A stretch of 23,430 bases of DNA. Origin: Clostridiales bacterium (GTDB lineage Bacteria; Bacillota; Clostridia; Oscillospirales; Acutalibacteraceae). Shown in pieces: positions 1 through 7,680 of this stretch (position 1 is the first letter of the stretch; the number at the start of each line of letters is the position of its first letter). The notes below the pieces were generated by a model that was not told where the DNA came from, ran no database searches, and worked only from the letters and a program-made list of their open reading frames with translations. The DNA lies in contig JAAVYX010000240.1 of NCBI GenBank assembly GCA_022791355.1, forward strand, positions 1 to 23,430. The letters are read 5' to 3'. The translations under genes were made by a program, and so were the position numbers.

Positions 1-109
1 CCTGTTCTCCCATGTAGAGAGTAAGAAACGCCGCTTCTGCGTCGTATTCAGTTTTTAGTACAATACCCTGCTTGTCCGTCGCTCGAAAAACCTTGATTTT
101 CCAGTGTTT
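1..109 (-). pseudogene. possible C-terminal-type coding fragment at the window edge
   Basis: On the minus strand one frame is open from just after a TGA at 110-112 to the window edge and gives a protein-like stretch (HWKIKVFRATDKQGIVLKTE followed by YDAEAAFLTLY). The adjacent frame upstream (around 110-230) is also protein-like, so a gene broken by a frameshift near 110 is possible. There is no start codon with a ribosome binding site. It lies downstream of the phage tail remnant and could be phage or host. I do not recognise the family; 36 codons could be open by chance. Confidence 0.15.
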
Positions 110-318
110 TCAAAAGTATCGTTATCTAACGTCAGCTTTTGTACGACATGAATATACAAATGCAGCACCGCCTTTGTAAATGGATTGGTATACCCGACGA
201 ATGGCCCTGCGCTTATACGTTCCGTTAGGGCCGGCCTGGGATGCCAGTGTCGACAGGAACGCAAGCCCATGTCAATATATTTTATGCGGCGGCGTGGGGA
301 TAGGTGCGCGATTTTCCT

Positions 319-423
319 TCAGATTATACTAGATTTGGATTTGTGGGCGGAGGTCTGGGAAAGGGAGCCGCCCAGCTGTATGTCTATGTCTTTGCGGACC
401 TGCCTGTTGAGTACCACCGTCAT
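319..423 (-). CDS. 34-residue ORF directly after the tape measure gene, possibly a truncated tail gene
   Basis: An ATG at 421-423 overlaps the tape measure stop codon in an ATGA junction, and a perfect AGGAGG sits 11 nt upstream inside the end of the tape measure gene. The product begins MTVVLNRQVRKDIDIQLGGS and stops after 34 residues. The junction and ribosome binding site are what one expects of the next gene of a phage tail operon, but the length is far below a distal tail protein. It is either a genuine small protein or the 5' stub of a gene lost when the prophage decayed. No family is recognised. Confidence 0.35.
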   Translation of the reverse strand: MTVVLNRQVRKDIDIQLGGSLSQTSAHKSKSSII

Positions 424-2443
424 CCTCTGTACCTCCTGACCGCGGCGTCCGCATACTGCAGCGTAGTAACGCGCTGGCTTATCTTTTCGCCGTCCAGATA
501 GGTATCGCCCGCCTCTACCACAATGACCGGATTTACATCGGCCGACGCGGCCGCGTAAGACAGGTTTCTCTCCAGTCCTTCAATGCCGCCTAGCCCGCGG
601 TAAACTTCGGCTTCTGCGGCGGGCAGTACGGCCTCGCCCCTGTGCAGCAGGGCGGGGAAATCGTCCACGGGGACGAAATCCATACCCACCTTTAAAGGTG
701 TGATTTCGGGTATCTGGAAGCCCTTTCCCCCCGCTACAGGTACCCAGTCCGGAATCTTGATTTTGTTGATGGCGCGGATAAAGACGTTAAGACCGCTGAT
801 AATCCAATTGATAGGTTTTTTAAAGACGGCCCCAATACCTTCGATGATATTGGAGAAGATACTCACAATGCTGTCCCAAACGCCCTTCCAATTTCCGGTA
901 AAAACGTTTTTGATAAAATCGATAATGCCGCTGAAAATATCCTTGACCCGTTCAAAGGAACCCTTGATAAATTCTACCGCTTTGCCCAGATGCGTGCCGA
1001 TCAATTCGCGCAAACGGCCGATGACGGCCTGGAAGGGCTTAAAAGCATGCTCGAGCAGCGTCCCAATAATCTCTAGCAGAGGGGTCAGGGCGGTAAAGAC
1101 CAGCTCAAGAACAGGCGCGATCATGCCTATCACGGCGTCCAGAATGGGAAGCAATATCTTCAGCGCCGCTTCCACAAGGGGCATAAGGGCCTCCAGTTGC
1201 GCCTGAATCACCGGCATCAACTTTTCCATGATGCTGGTCAGAGGCGGAAGCAAAAGCCCAAGCAGGTCGCTGATCATCGGGAGCAGGGTGTTGATAAAGG
1301 GCTCGCCCGCTAAAAAGATTTGGACTAAGCCGTTTTGCAGCTCGTTCATCACCCCGCCTAGCTTTTCCCCAGTAGTGTCGGCCATGATGTCGGCCGCCTC
1401 GCCCACCACATCCATCTCGGTGGACATGGCGGACAGGTCATCGGCGAAAAGTTGCGAATTTCTCCGCTCAAGGACAGGGCAGCCTCGCCGGCCTCCAGGC
1501 TGCCGAACATCTCCAGCATGGCCTCTTCGCTCATGTCGGCGTTTACCCCCATCATATCCAAAGCCTCGTCCAGGGGCAGACCCGCCTCCATCATCTCCTG
1601 GAAGCTCATGCCGGCGTACTGGGTGCCTGCCGCAGCGCTGGATAGGGCCTGCTGGGCTTGAGAACCTTCGGTGCTCAGCGCGGCTAGGAGCCGCCCTAAC
1701 TGTTCGGCGGCTGTAGCCGCAGGAACCCCCTGCTCCGTCATGACCGAGAGAGCCGCGCCCACCTGCTCCACGTCCACGCCGGTGGCGACGGCCGCAGGCG
1801 ATACCAGGGCCATCGCGTTTCCTAGCTCCTCTAAGGACGCGCCGCCCAGCAGATGGGTCTGCATAAGGACCTTTTGTACCCGATCGGTGTCCGATAGATC
1901 CAAATTATAGTCCCGTAAAATGTCGGCTGTGGCTGAAACGGCGGTATCCAGGTCGGAAAAGCCGGCCTTTGCCAGTTCGGTGCAGCTCTCCAGATACTGC
2001 ATCATACCTGCGCCGCCGTCGCCCATCTGTACACCGGCAGACAGGGCGGTATACATAGCGCCGCCCAGTTCGCTGGCGGCCACGCCGGTCTTGTCCGAGA
2101 GGTCCAGCACCTCTTGCTGCAGGCTTTCCATGTCTACTTGGGAAGCGTCGATGCGTGTGGAGACCTTGGCCATACTGGTCTCGAACTCGCTGCCGAATTC
2201 AACCGCTTTTGCGCCTGCTTCCACCAGTGCGCCCCCGAAGGACGATCCCAGGCTCATGACGGCGTTTACACCCATATCCAGAACTTTGTTAGTCACCTTT
2301 TTTTCCAGCTGGGATGCGATTGATTCGGCCTCGTCGGCGCTTTTTTTCAGTTCTTGGTAAAAATTAATCTGCGTGTTGTTAACGGTCGTATTCGAAACCT
2401 GTGTACTACTAACAACGTTTGTCTGATTATAGTTATCAGCCAT
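420..2443 (-). pseudogene. phage tail tape measure protein, broken by a one-base frameshift
   Basis: The tape measure protein sets tail length and fills the tail tube of a siphophage. Two overlapping minus-strand frames form one gene: the N-terminal part starts at ATG 2443 with GAAGG upstream and resembles a phage tape measure domain; the C-terminal part runs from about 1459 to a TGA at 420. The frames meet at a TTT run (1459-1461). Restoring one base there gives a seamless SGENSQLFADDLSAMSTEMD junction, and the full length (2024 nt) is one base short of 675 codons. The C-terminal half has a long stretch rich in Leu, Ile and Pro (about 1000-1350) typical of tape measure hydrophobic segments, and an end typical of small clostridial phages. 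It follows the chaperone, Gp15 and Com-like genes in the usual tail order. The frameshift could be a real mutation or an assembly error in a homopolymer. Confidence 0.85.
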
Positions 2444-2480
2444 AAAAACATCTGCCTTCCGCGAAACAGGCGCTTGCGCT

Positions 2481-2651
2481 CTACCCGTCCTGACGGCCGG
2501 ATGAGGCGATTGGCTCTGCCTTGGGATAATTTAGCTGAATGATCGCCCCGCGGCGGGGGCATTTAATCTCGCCCTTGACGCGGTCAGCCTTCAGCAGAAG
2601 CTGACCGGGGCGGGCGTCCGTCCGGCAGCAGGGACATCGGATTTCCTTCAT
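2481..2651 (-). CDS. Com-like zinc-finger small protein in phage tail operon
   Basis: A 56-residue protein that starts MKEIRCPCC and carries a second knuckle IKCPRR, the pattern of the Com family (phage Mu Com is a zinc-finger RNA-binding activator of mom translation; the short clostridial relatives have no proven role). The start overlaps the Gp15 stop codon as ATGA, so translation is probably coupled. Com proteins normally have CxxC ... CPxC; here the last cysteine is Arg and an extra cysteine sits in the first knuckle (C6, C8, C9, C31), so zinc binding may be weakened. It ends at a TAG only 37 nt before the tape measure start. The family call rests on motif recall, not on a search. Confidence 0.65.
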   Translation of the reverse strand: MKEIRCPCCRTDARPGQLLLKADRVKGEIKCPRRGAIIQLNYPKAEPIASSGRQDG

Positions 2652-3256
2652 GCCTTTTTCACTGCCTGGCTTTTCAGGGCGTTGAATAGTTTTGACAGTC
2701 CGTCCTGATAGTTTTCCCCGCCTGCGCCCGGCAGAGCGTAGCAGGCCTTGAGCCGCCGCAGCGCGCCAATTTCTTTTTGGTTGTACTTGGTGGGAACCGG
2801 CAGCTCCCGGGTCCGTATATCCATTACCTGACGGATTTTTGTGTTTTCGGGCAGACCGTCAAAGAGGGCCAAAAACTGATTCCAGGACAGCCGCCCCCGC
2901 TCCTTGAGCAGGTCGACGCCGTAGGCCTGCCGGAAGGAGGCGAAAATATAGGCCGCGTCCAGATCGAAATCCAGTGCGCGGGGCCCGCTGGACTGGGCTT
3001 TGGAGCGGGGCGGGGGAAGCATCGCCTTCCAAATCGTCTGAAATAGCTCGATTCGTTCCTCCGGCCGTCTGCGCAGCCATCGGCCCGGCCGCCGCAATAG
3101 GCTTCTTAGGCACAGGTCGACCCGCTGCAAGGGCGTAAAGACTTCCTCTCGCAGCAGGGCGCAGCACTTGAGCACCCGGTCGAAGCTACCCAGCAGCCGA
3201 ACGCGCCGTCCTCGAAAATGGATTTCCTCTGTCTCTGCGCAGTAAAGAGGCTGCAC
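2648..3256 (-). CDS. bacteriophage Gp15 family protein
   Basis: A 202-residue protein. The segment YGVDL...LSWNQFLALFDGLPENTKI...VMDIRTRELP, roughly residues 115-155, matches my memory of the Gp15 family of Listeria and clostridial siphophages, whose genes lie between the tail chaperone and the tape measure gene. It probably serves as the second tail assembly chaperone that coats the tape measure protein before tube polymerisation. I chose the GTG at 3254-3256, 2 nt after the chaperone stop. No clear ribosome binding site precedes it, so it likely depends on coupled translation. The frame is minus one relative to the upstream gene. It overlaps the Com-like gene by 4 nt. The residue motif is seen; the function is inferred from position. 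Confidence 0.75.
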   Translation of the reverse strand: MQPLYCAETEEIHFRGRRVRLLGSFDRVLKCCALLREEVFTPLQRVDLCLRSLLRRPGRWLRRRPEERIELFQTIWKAMLPPPRSKAQSSGPRALDFDLDAAYIFASFRQAYGVDLLKERGRLSWNQFLALFDGLPENTKIRQVMDIRTRELPVPTKYNQKEIGALRRLKACYALPGAGGENYQDGLSKLFNALKSQAVKKA

Positions 3257-3258
3257 GG

Positions 3259-3762
3259 TTATCTGCCCGGCCGGCGTTTAAACAGACCGGTTTCAGCCGC
3301 TCTGCCCAGCTTGTACTGGTGCGCCAGCCGCCGTTGTTTGTCAGCGGTAGCCTGCCGTATGCGCGGTGCGACTACCTGGGTGATAAAAGGCAGAACCTCG
3401 GTGAGCAGCTCGGTGTATCGGTTTTCATAGAAGGTCAGCAGACGTTGAGCGCCCTCCTCGCCAAATACCAGGCCGCATAGGGCGGCCGACGCGTTGCCGT
3501 AAGCCCGCAGCGCTGCGTCGATGGGAGAACCCTGCGTTTCAGGAGCGGCGATGTCCGTTTTCCCGGCTCTTTGCAGGTCGGACGCCCGGAGCCTTTTGAG
3601 CTCCAGCTCAGCCCGGATGATGTCGTTGTAGCGGCGATTAAATTCCTGGGCCATACGGTCCGCGTCGATCTCCACATGCAGGGTCTCGCACACCCGGCCG
3701 TCTTGGTCGATAAGCTCCAGATCCTCGATGATAGGCGTTGTCCGTCCAATTTGATAAGCCAT
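3259..3762 (-). CDS. phage tail assembly chaperone-like protein
   Basis: A 167-residue, charged, largely helical protein (MAYQIGRTTPIIEDLELIDQ at its N-terminus, a DADRMAQEFNRRYNDIIRAE helix, then a basic tail ending KRRPGR). Its size, composition and place between the tail tube gene and Gp15/tape measure fit the first tail assembly chaperone (lambda gpG analogue). I chose ATG 3762 because AGGGAG lies 8 nt upstream; the GTG nine bases earlier is too close to that site. The gene is preceded by a terminator-like hairpin, which would lower its expression relative to the tail tube gene. The function is inferred from context more than from sequence. Confidence 0.6.
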   Translation of the reverse strand: MAYQIGRTTPIIEDLELIDQDGRVCETLHVEIDADRMAQEFNRRYNDIIRAELELKRLRASDLQRAGKTDIAAPETQGSPIDAALRAYGNASAALCGLVFGEEGAQRLLTFYENRYTELLTEVLPFITQVVAPRIRQATADKQRRLAHQYKLGRAAETGLFKRRPGR

Positions 3763-3776
3763 ACGATTCACTCCCT

Positions 3777-3803
3777 AAAAAGATGGCGGCCCCAAGGGAC
3801 CGC
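3777..3803 (-). terminator. terminator-like hairpin between tail tube and chaperone genes
   Basis: On the minus strand an 8-bp stem (GCGGTCCC with GGGGCCGC, one G-U pair) is followed by CATCTTTTT just before the chaperone gene. It would let the major tail gene be expressed well above downstream genes by partial termination. The loop is very short, so strength is uncertain. Confidence 0.5.
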
Positions 3804-4013
3804 TCCAGATTGTTGAAAAAAACGGCTGTTCCAACCGGCGGCGCGGGCCAAGGTCCGGTACTAACCCCGGGCCGGCCGCGGTTGGGCTTGCATAGGACCC
3901 GACCGGCTCTCGAATATGGATATACGGAGCCGGCCGGGCAAGATGAAGGCGGCCGCCGGTTTTCCGGCCTTCCTCGGAATCCATTCCCAAATAGATTCCA
4001 GGGACCCTAGGCC

Positions 4014-4463
4014 TTAATCGGTCAGGGTCTCAAACTTGGGAGCGCCGTTGCCATGGATGGTCAGGGTTACGGCGTTGGGCTGGTTGGCGTCGCCGCCGGC
4101 GTCGGTGATGTTGGCCAGGGTTACGTCCCAAATAATGGCCTCTTTGCCGCGTACCAAGCGCATCTTGGTCTTGCGCGCCGCGCCGAATTCGAACTGCACG
4201 CTATTGCCGAAGATATAGTCGTTTACCGCGTCGCCGTTCATGCGGTCGCCGGTGAAAGTAACGGTGTACTGACCGCCGGTGACCTCTGTACGGCCCCAGC
4301 CCTGGTCGGCCAGATAGGTAGCCTGGTAGAGTACCTCGTTGAGGGCCTGAGAGACGTTCTTAAACATAACGCCCATATTAGACCATACGGGAGTGGTGTG
4401 GGGAGCCGCAGAGGTGTCCAGTTCGCAGATGATGTCGTAGTTTACTTCCAGAGTAGTTGCCAT
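4014..4463 (-). CDS. phage tail tube (major tail) protein
   Basis: A 149-residue protein, MATTLEVNYDIICELDTSAA at the N-terminus, with alternating beta-rich segments (QYTVTFTGDRMNGDAVNDYI, AIIWDVTLANITDAGGD, NAVTLTIHGNG) and an NDYIFG motif seen in small tail tube proteins of Firmicutes phages. It would polymerise into the tail tube. The start ATG at 4461-4463 has AAGGATG 7-8 nt upstream. It is the first gene of the remaining cluster; no head, connector or head-tail genes are present upstream, so the operon has lost its 5' part. A 240-nt spacer with a terminator-like hairpin separates it from the chaperone gene. Confidence 0.75.
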   Translation of the reverse strand: MATTLEVNYDIICELDTSAAPHTTPVWSNMGVMFKNVSQALNEVLYQATYLADQGWGRTEVTGGQYTVTFTGDRMNGDAVNDYIFGNSVQFEFGAARKTKMRLVRGKEAIIWDVTLANITDAGGDANQPNAVTLTIHGNGAPKFETLTD

Positions 4464-4675
4464 AAGATCACATCCTTATAAAAATGACCGGCGTGTCCGG
4501 CGCAGGGACCGTAAGCGCCGTTTTGTATATTGGGTCTTATCTGGAAAATCAAGACTGCCGTTTGTCGTGCGGGAAGCGTCGAACGTCGCGTCAAGAATAT
4601 TTCGGCCTGTACCGTCGCTTGTTTTGCAGCGCCGCGCTTCTTGCAAGGCATCCGGCTGTCTCTCTGTTTTTCCGT

Positions 4676-4702
4676 AAGCCCGCAGACCCCCTGCGGGCTT
4701 TT
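4676..4702 (+). terminator. perfect 10-bp hairpin with short T run
   Basis: AAGCCCGCAG and CTGCGGGCTT pair perfectly around ACCCC and are followed by TT, making a four-T end. It is oriented for plus-strand transcription although no plus-strand gene is evident upstream. Weak as a terminator because of the short T tract. Confidence 0.4.
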
Positions 4703-5136
4703 CCCGGCCGGCGCCGGGAAGGGACAATCGGCCGCCGGCGGCCAGGGGGGAGGAAGACGGCGCTGTGACCGCTTCTCGTTCCCGCCGTATATCATAAAGC
4801 AGCCCCCCTATGACATTACATTACATGCCCCCGCGGCTGAGAAGGAAAGTAAAATCTATAGAAGACGAATGCCGGGTCTAACGATTTCTCAAAGGTAAAC
4901 CGATTCGCCCTGCGTAAACATTTTGGGGGTTAAAACACATTCTAACGCCTTTCTTTCGTCTCGGTCTGCCTTTCAGCCAGACTTCTACAAAACGTCCTTT
5001 GCGGAAAGCACAGGAGGTCTTTTGAACGTTCATATAGACGCCCCGAACAAAAATATATAGAAAAGGCTTTAAATCAGACTCTTCATCCTTTTTTTAAAGA
5101 ATGAAAAAGTGAACGGAATTGCTACCATAACGGCAG

Positions 5137-5169
5137 AAAAATTACGCCCGGCTATCAGCCGGGCGTAAT
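5137..5169 (-). terminator. strong minus-strand intrinsic terminator without a gene
   Basis: A 13-bp perfect stem (ATTACGCCCGGCT, loop ATC, then its complement at 5157-5169) is followed on the minus strand by TTTTTC. There is no supported minus-strand gene upstream between it and the plus-strand gene at 5515, so it ends an unidentified transcript or shields against antisense reading. Confidence 0.6.
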
Positions 5170-5372
5170 AACAGAGCAAAAACGACTGCGGATTTGAGAG
5201 TGGCATTTCATAAGAAGAAGGATGGGCGAGTAATCCCAAACGGTCTGCCGGTGCATGTAAAGAAAATCGCGTCCATGCGGCGGTGAGAAAATGGCTGCCA
5301 TGAACGAAACGGGGCTTAAAGATTCCTAAACAATCGTAGGAAATATAAAAGCTGAAATATTCCATCATTCCC

Positions 5373-5401
5373 TTGCCATTATTTTGATGAAATGATAAAA
5401 T
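5373..5401 (+). promoter_or_regulatory. sigma-A-type promoter for the ArsC/Spx-family gene
   Basis: TTGCCA, 17 nt, then TAAAAT; each hexamer matches the consensus at five of six positions. It leaves a leader of roughly 105 nt before the start codon at 5515. Confidence 0.55.
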
Positions 5402-5514
5402 AAATATAAAAATACTGTAATTTTGGAAAGGCGCGGCTGAGGATATTCTGCCGAATGGGCCTTTCCGGCCATTGCATGTATGAAACAAAATCAAATGAGA
5501 AATGAGGAAAGGTT

Positions 5515-5865
5515 ATGCTGTTTATAGAATATCCCAAATGCACGACCTGCCAAAAAGCCAAGAAGTGGCTGGATGACAACGGTTTACAATATACCGACCG
5601 TCATATCAAAGAGGAAAATCCCACCTATGAGGAGCTAAAAGCATGGCGCGCCAAAAGCGGCCTGCCGCTGCGTAAGTTTTTTAATACCAGCGGACTTCTC
5701 TATAGATCCATGCGGCTAAAGGATAATCTGCCGGCCATGACCGAGGAAGAGCAGCTTACCCTGCTCGCCACCGACGGTATGCTGGTCAAGCGGCCAATTC
5801 TGGTTGATGGCGATACGGTATTGGTGGGTTTTAAGGCGGACGTATGGGAGAAAGTTCGAAAGTGA
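5515..5865 (+). CDS. ArsC/Spx/MgsR-family thioredoxin-fold protein
   Basis: A 116-residue protein of the size typical for this family. It has the N-terminal beta strand plus redox CxxC motif, YPKCTTCQKAKKWLD with C9 and C12, and near the C-terminus the family's KRPILV motif (R93-P94). These relatives are either glutaredoxin/thioredoxin-coupled reductases or Spx-like regulators that bind RNA polymerase; the sequence does not separate the two roles, and no ars genes are nearby, so arsenate reduction should not be assumed. GAGGAAAGG precedes the ATG with good spacing. It appears to be a single-gene unit with its own promoter. Confidence 0.85.
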   Translation: MLFIEYPKCTTCQKAKKWLDDNGLQYTDRHIKEENPTYEELKAWRAKSGLPLRKFFNTSGLLYRSMRLKDNLPAMTEEEQLTLLATDGMLVKRPILVDGDTVLVGFKADVWEKVRK

Positions 5866-6020
5866 GGTTTTTATACAAGGCGTAGGGGGATGCTGTACGG
5901 GAAGTAAGAGAACCGTCCGCGGGTATTCGCTGTCTGTCTGCGGTCTATAGGTTTTCGTTCGATGCATGAACGCTCTTTGACAATTCCAGTATGAAAGCCT
6001 TTCTGCGTTGCTTTCCTCAA

Positions 6021-6047
6021 GGTTTGGCTGAAAACCAAACCGGGACG
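6021..6047 (-). repeat. degenerate inverted copy of the GGTTTGG palindrome repeat
   Basis: Read on the minus strand this is CGTCCCGGTTTGG, a 7-nt loop, then CCAAACC, matching the unit found at 10306-10329 and 13906-13929 including the CGTCCC lead. The stem is shortened to 7 bp and the loop is different. The 3' block of the family is only faintly traceable. Confidence 0.45.
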
Positions 6048-6064
6048 ACGGCTAGGAGCGTTAA

Positions 6065-6122
6065 AGCCCCCTCGTAAAACGTACCGTCTGCCTTAGAGGG
6101 ACAATACGGTTTCAGGGGGGCT
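6065..6122. other. possible structured RNA hairpin
   Basis: AGCCCCCT (6065-6072) can pair with AGGGGGGCT (6114-6122), and inside it ACCGT (6083-6087) with ACGGT (6106-6110), capped by CCT-TAG-AGG. There is no T tract, so it is not a terminator. Whether it is transcribed is unknown. Confidence 0.3.
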
Positions 6123-6337
6123 ATGTACGCTGCGTTATTTGGCGTCGGCCGCAAGGCAGCCGAGTTGCGCTCTTGCCAGCTCGCCAAACTTGAGAACGCT
6201 TATAGTTCTCTGACGGTCCCCGGATAATTCCCTACCGGCTCTCCCATTTTGGCCGCCCGCAAGGACGGCTGCTGCGTATATTTTCCCTTTGAAGATAGAT
6301 GGTACGCAAAGCCTATACATAATTTGGATTTTCTTCC

Positions 6338-6366
6338 TTGCCAAACCGACCGGCCTGACGTATAAT
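6338..6366 (+). promoter_or_regulatory. sigma-A-type promoter for the SGNH hydrolase gene
   Basis: TTGCCA, 17 nt, TATAAT (6361-6366); the -10 is a perfect match. The start codon lies about 48 nt downstream of the predicted start site. Confidence 0.7.
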
Positions 6367-6420
6367 ATAGCCGATACGGGGCTTGCATGTCCTTAGACTT
6401 GTCAATAGAGGTGTTTTTAT

Positions 6421-7056
6421 ATGTTATTGCAGAAAAACGACGTCATTTTATTCCAAGGCGACAGCGTGACCGACTGCGGCCGGGCGCGGGATAATTTTTA
6501 CGATCTGGGCGTAGGCTATCCGCTGGTCGTCTCCTCCATGCTTTTCCACAAGCTGGCCGACTATCATCTGACCTTTATCAATCGGGGAGTCAGCGGCAAC
6601 CGTACCGCCGAAATGATGGCCCGCTGGGAGGAAGATTGCCTGCGTTTAGACCCCAAGCCCACCGTAGTGTCCATCCTGATCGGCATCAACGATGTATGGC
6701 GGCGGTATGACTCCAATAACCCCACCTCTGTGGAGACCTTTCAGGAACAGTATCGCTCTATGCTCCAGTCCGTCAAGGACAAGCTGGGCGCGCGCATTCT
6801 TATGCTGGAGCCCTTCTGCCTGCCCAATCCGGAGGACCGAAAGGCCTGGCGGGAGGATCTGGATCCCAAGCTGCAGGCCGTACGGGAGCTTGCGGTAGAG
6901 TTCGGGGCGACTCTGGTACCGCTGGACGGGGCCTTTGCGGCCGCCTACGCCAAGCGGCCGGGTACATACTATTCCGGCGACGGCGTGCATCCTTCTTACG
7001 CGGGTCACGGCTTGATTGCCGCCGAATGGTGCCGGGCGGCCGGAATCCAGCTGTAA
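6421..7056 (+). CDS. SGNH/GDSL-type esterase
   Basis: A 211-residue hydrolase with all four SGNH blocks: nucleophile S15 in FQGDSVTDCG, G56 in NRGVSGNRT, N90 in LIGINDVW, and the Asp-His pair D187 and H190 in GDGVHPS. This set is typical of the carbohydrate-deacetylating and lysophospholipase-like branch; many clostridial relatives are annotated as acyl or acetyl esterases. There is no signal peptide, so the enzyme should act in the cytoplasm, for instance on imported acetylated oligosaccharides, though the substrate is not readable from sequence. AGAGGTG lies upstream of the ATG. The next gene starts 53 nt downstream and may be co-transcribed. Confidence 0.9.
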   Translation: MLLQKNDVILFQGDSVTDCGRARDNFYDLGVGYPLVVSSMLFHKLADYHLTFINRGVSGNRTAEMMARWEEDCLRLDPKPTVVSILIGINDVWRRYDSNNPTSVETFQEQYRSMLQSVKDKLGARILMLEPFCLPNPEDRKAWREDLDPKLQAVRELAVEFGATLVPLDGAFAAAYAKRPGTYYSGDGVHPSYAGHGLIAAEWCRAAGIQL

Positions 7057-7109
7057 GGACTTCAGGTTCCTGTCTTAACCAAACTATATTGACAAAAGAG
7101 GTGCTGCAT

Positions 7110-7658
7110 ATGCCGTGGTGTCCCAAATGCAGAAGCGAATACCGGGAGGGTTTTACCGAATGCGCCGACTGTAAGGCCGCCTTGGTAGAGGAGCTGCCGC
7201 CCGTCGAGGAAAAGAAGCTGGGCTTTGTCTGCCGGACGGCGGCGCGAGGAACCGATCCTTTTGCCGACGGCCGGTTTACAGCCGAGGATCAGCCGGTTCT
7301 CCTGCTGGGGCTGGAGGACGAGGACGAAACCCTGCGGCTCTGCGAGTTGCTGGATTCCTGCCATGTCCCCGCTTTTCCTATCCGGCGGGAGGGGGAGCGT
7401 ATGCTGGAGGAAGAGCGGACGGAAGAAGGGGAGTTCCCCGCCTATGTGGAAATCGCCGCGGAGGACCTGCCCGATTTGCCGGAGGACGAGTCGGACGACT
7501 GGTATGACCAGATGATGGCCGAGGCCGAATCGCCTTACGAAATCTACGTGCCCACTTTTGCCTTTGAGCGAGCTCTATCCCTTATCGAGGAGGACGAGGC
7601 GGCCCAGAACGAGAAGGTCGGAGAGGAGACCGACGGGTCGGAGACGGCGGAGGCTTGA
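7110..7658 (+). CDS. zinc-ribbon acidic hypothetical protein, DUF2007-like C-terminal part
   Basis: A 182-residue protein with an N-terminal zinc ribbon (MPWCPKCRSEYREGFTECAD then CK: two CxxC knuckles) followed by a strongly acidic body. The segment PVLLLGLEDEDETLRLCELLDS resembles the start of DUF2007-type domains, and the later YEIYVPTFAFERALSLIEED would be its second strand-helix pair. Such proteins are common and unstudied in Clostridia. I chose the ATG at 7110 (GAGGTG upstream; zinc ribbon starts at residue 4) rather than the in-frame ATG at 7026, which overlaps the end of the esterase gene. An intrinsic terminator follows directly. Function unknown. Confidence 0.75.
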   Translation: MPWCPKCRSEYREGFTECADCKAALVEELPPVEEKKLGFVCRTAARGTDPFADGRFTAEDQPVLLLGLEDEDETLRLCELLDSCHVPAFPIRREGERMLEEERTEEGEFPAYVEIAAEDLPDLPEDESDDWYDQMMAEAESPYEIYVPTFAFERALSLIEEDEAAQNEKVGEETDGSETAEA

Positions 7659-7680
7659 CCTCTGGATTCGTAAACCCTAA

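Larger units (their letters stand above)
4464..5372. other. about 900 bases without a convincing gene, at the prophage remnant edge
   Basis: Open frames here (for example minus-strand 5069-5494 and 4442-4795) lack family features and ribosome binding sites, and the former runs through a strong minus-strand hairpin. Two terminator-like hairpins (4676-4702, 5137-5169) are the only clear structure. The stretch joins the phage tail remnant to host genes and may hold decayed phage DNA, but no attachment-site repeat was found within the window. Confidence 0.5.
5866..6337. other. hairpin-rich spacer without a gene
   Basis: No convincing coding frame. It holds a degenerate inverted copy of the GGTTTGG repeat (6021-6047), a multi-tier hairpin (6065-6122) and a small hairpin GAGAAC/GTTCTC near 6191-6209. 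The 3' part (6190-6310) shares short blocks with 21640-21705 (GAGAACGCT, then TTTTGGCC, GGACG and TAGATGGTA in the same order). Confidence 0.4.

Noticed and set aside
3276..3283. TTTAAAC on the minus strand at the end of the chaperone gene, with Gp15 in the minus-one frame, suggesting a programmed frameshift.
   Set aside because: In the chaperone frame it is read TTT AAA C, so the tRNAs would slip onto GTT and TAA, the latter a stop; the register of a classical X XXY YYZ site is wrong. Gp15 also has its own GTG 2 nt after the stop.
5069..5494. 141-codon minus-strand open frame.
   Set aside because: It runs through a strong minus-strand terminator at 5137-5169, lacks a good ribosome binding site and looks like no known family.
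5515..5865. Calling this gene arsC as a dedicated arsenate reductase.
   Set aside because: Family motifs are shared with Spx and MgsR regulators and there are no ars neighbours, so only the family is stated.
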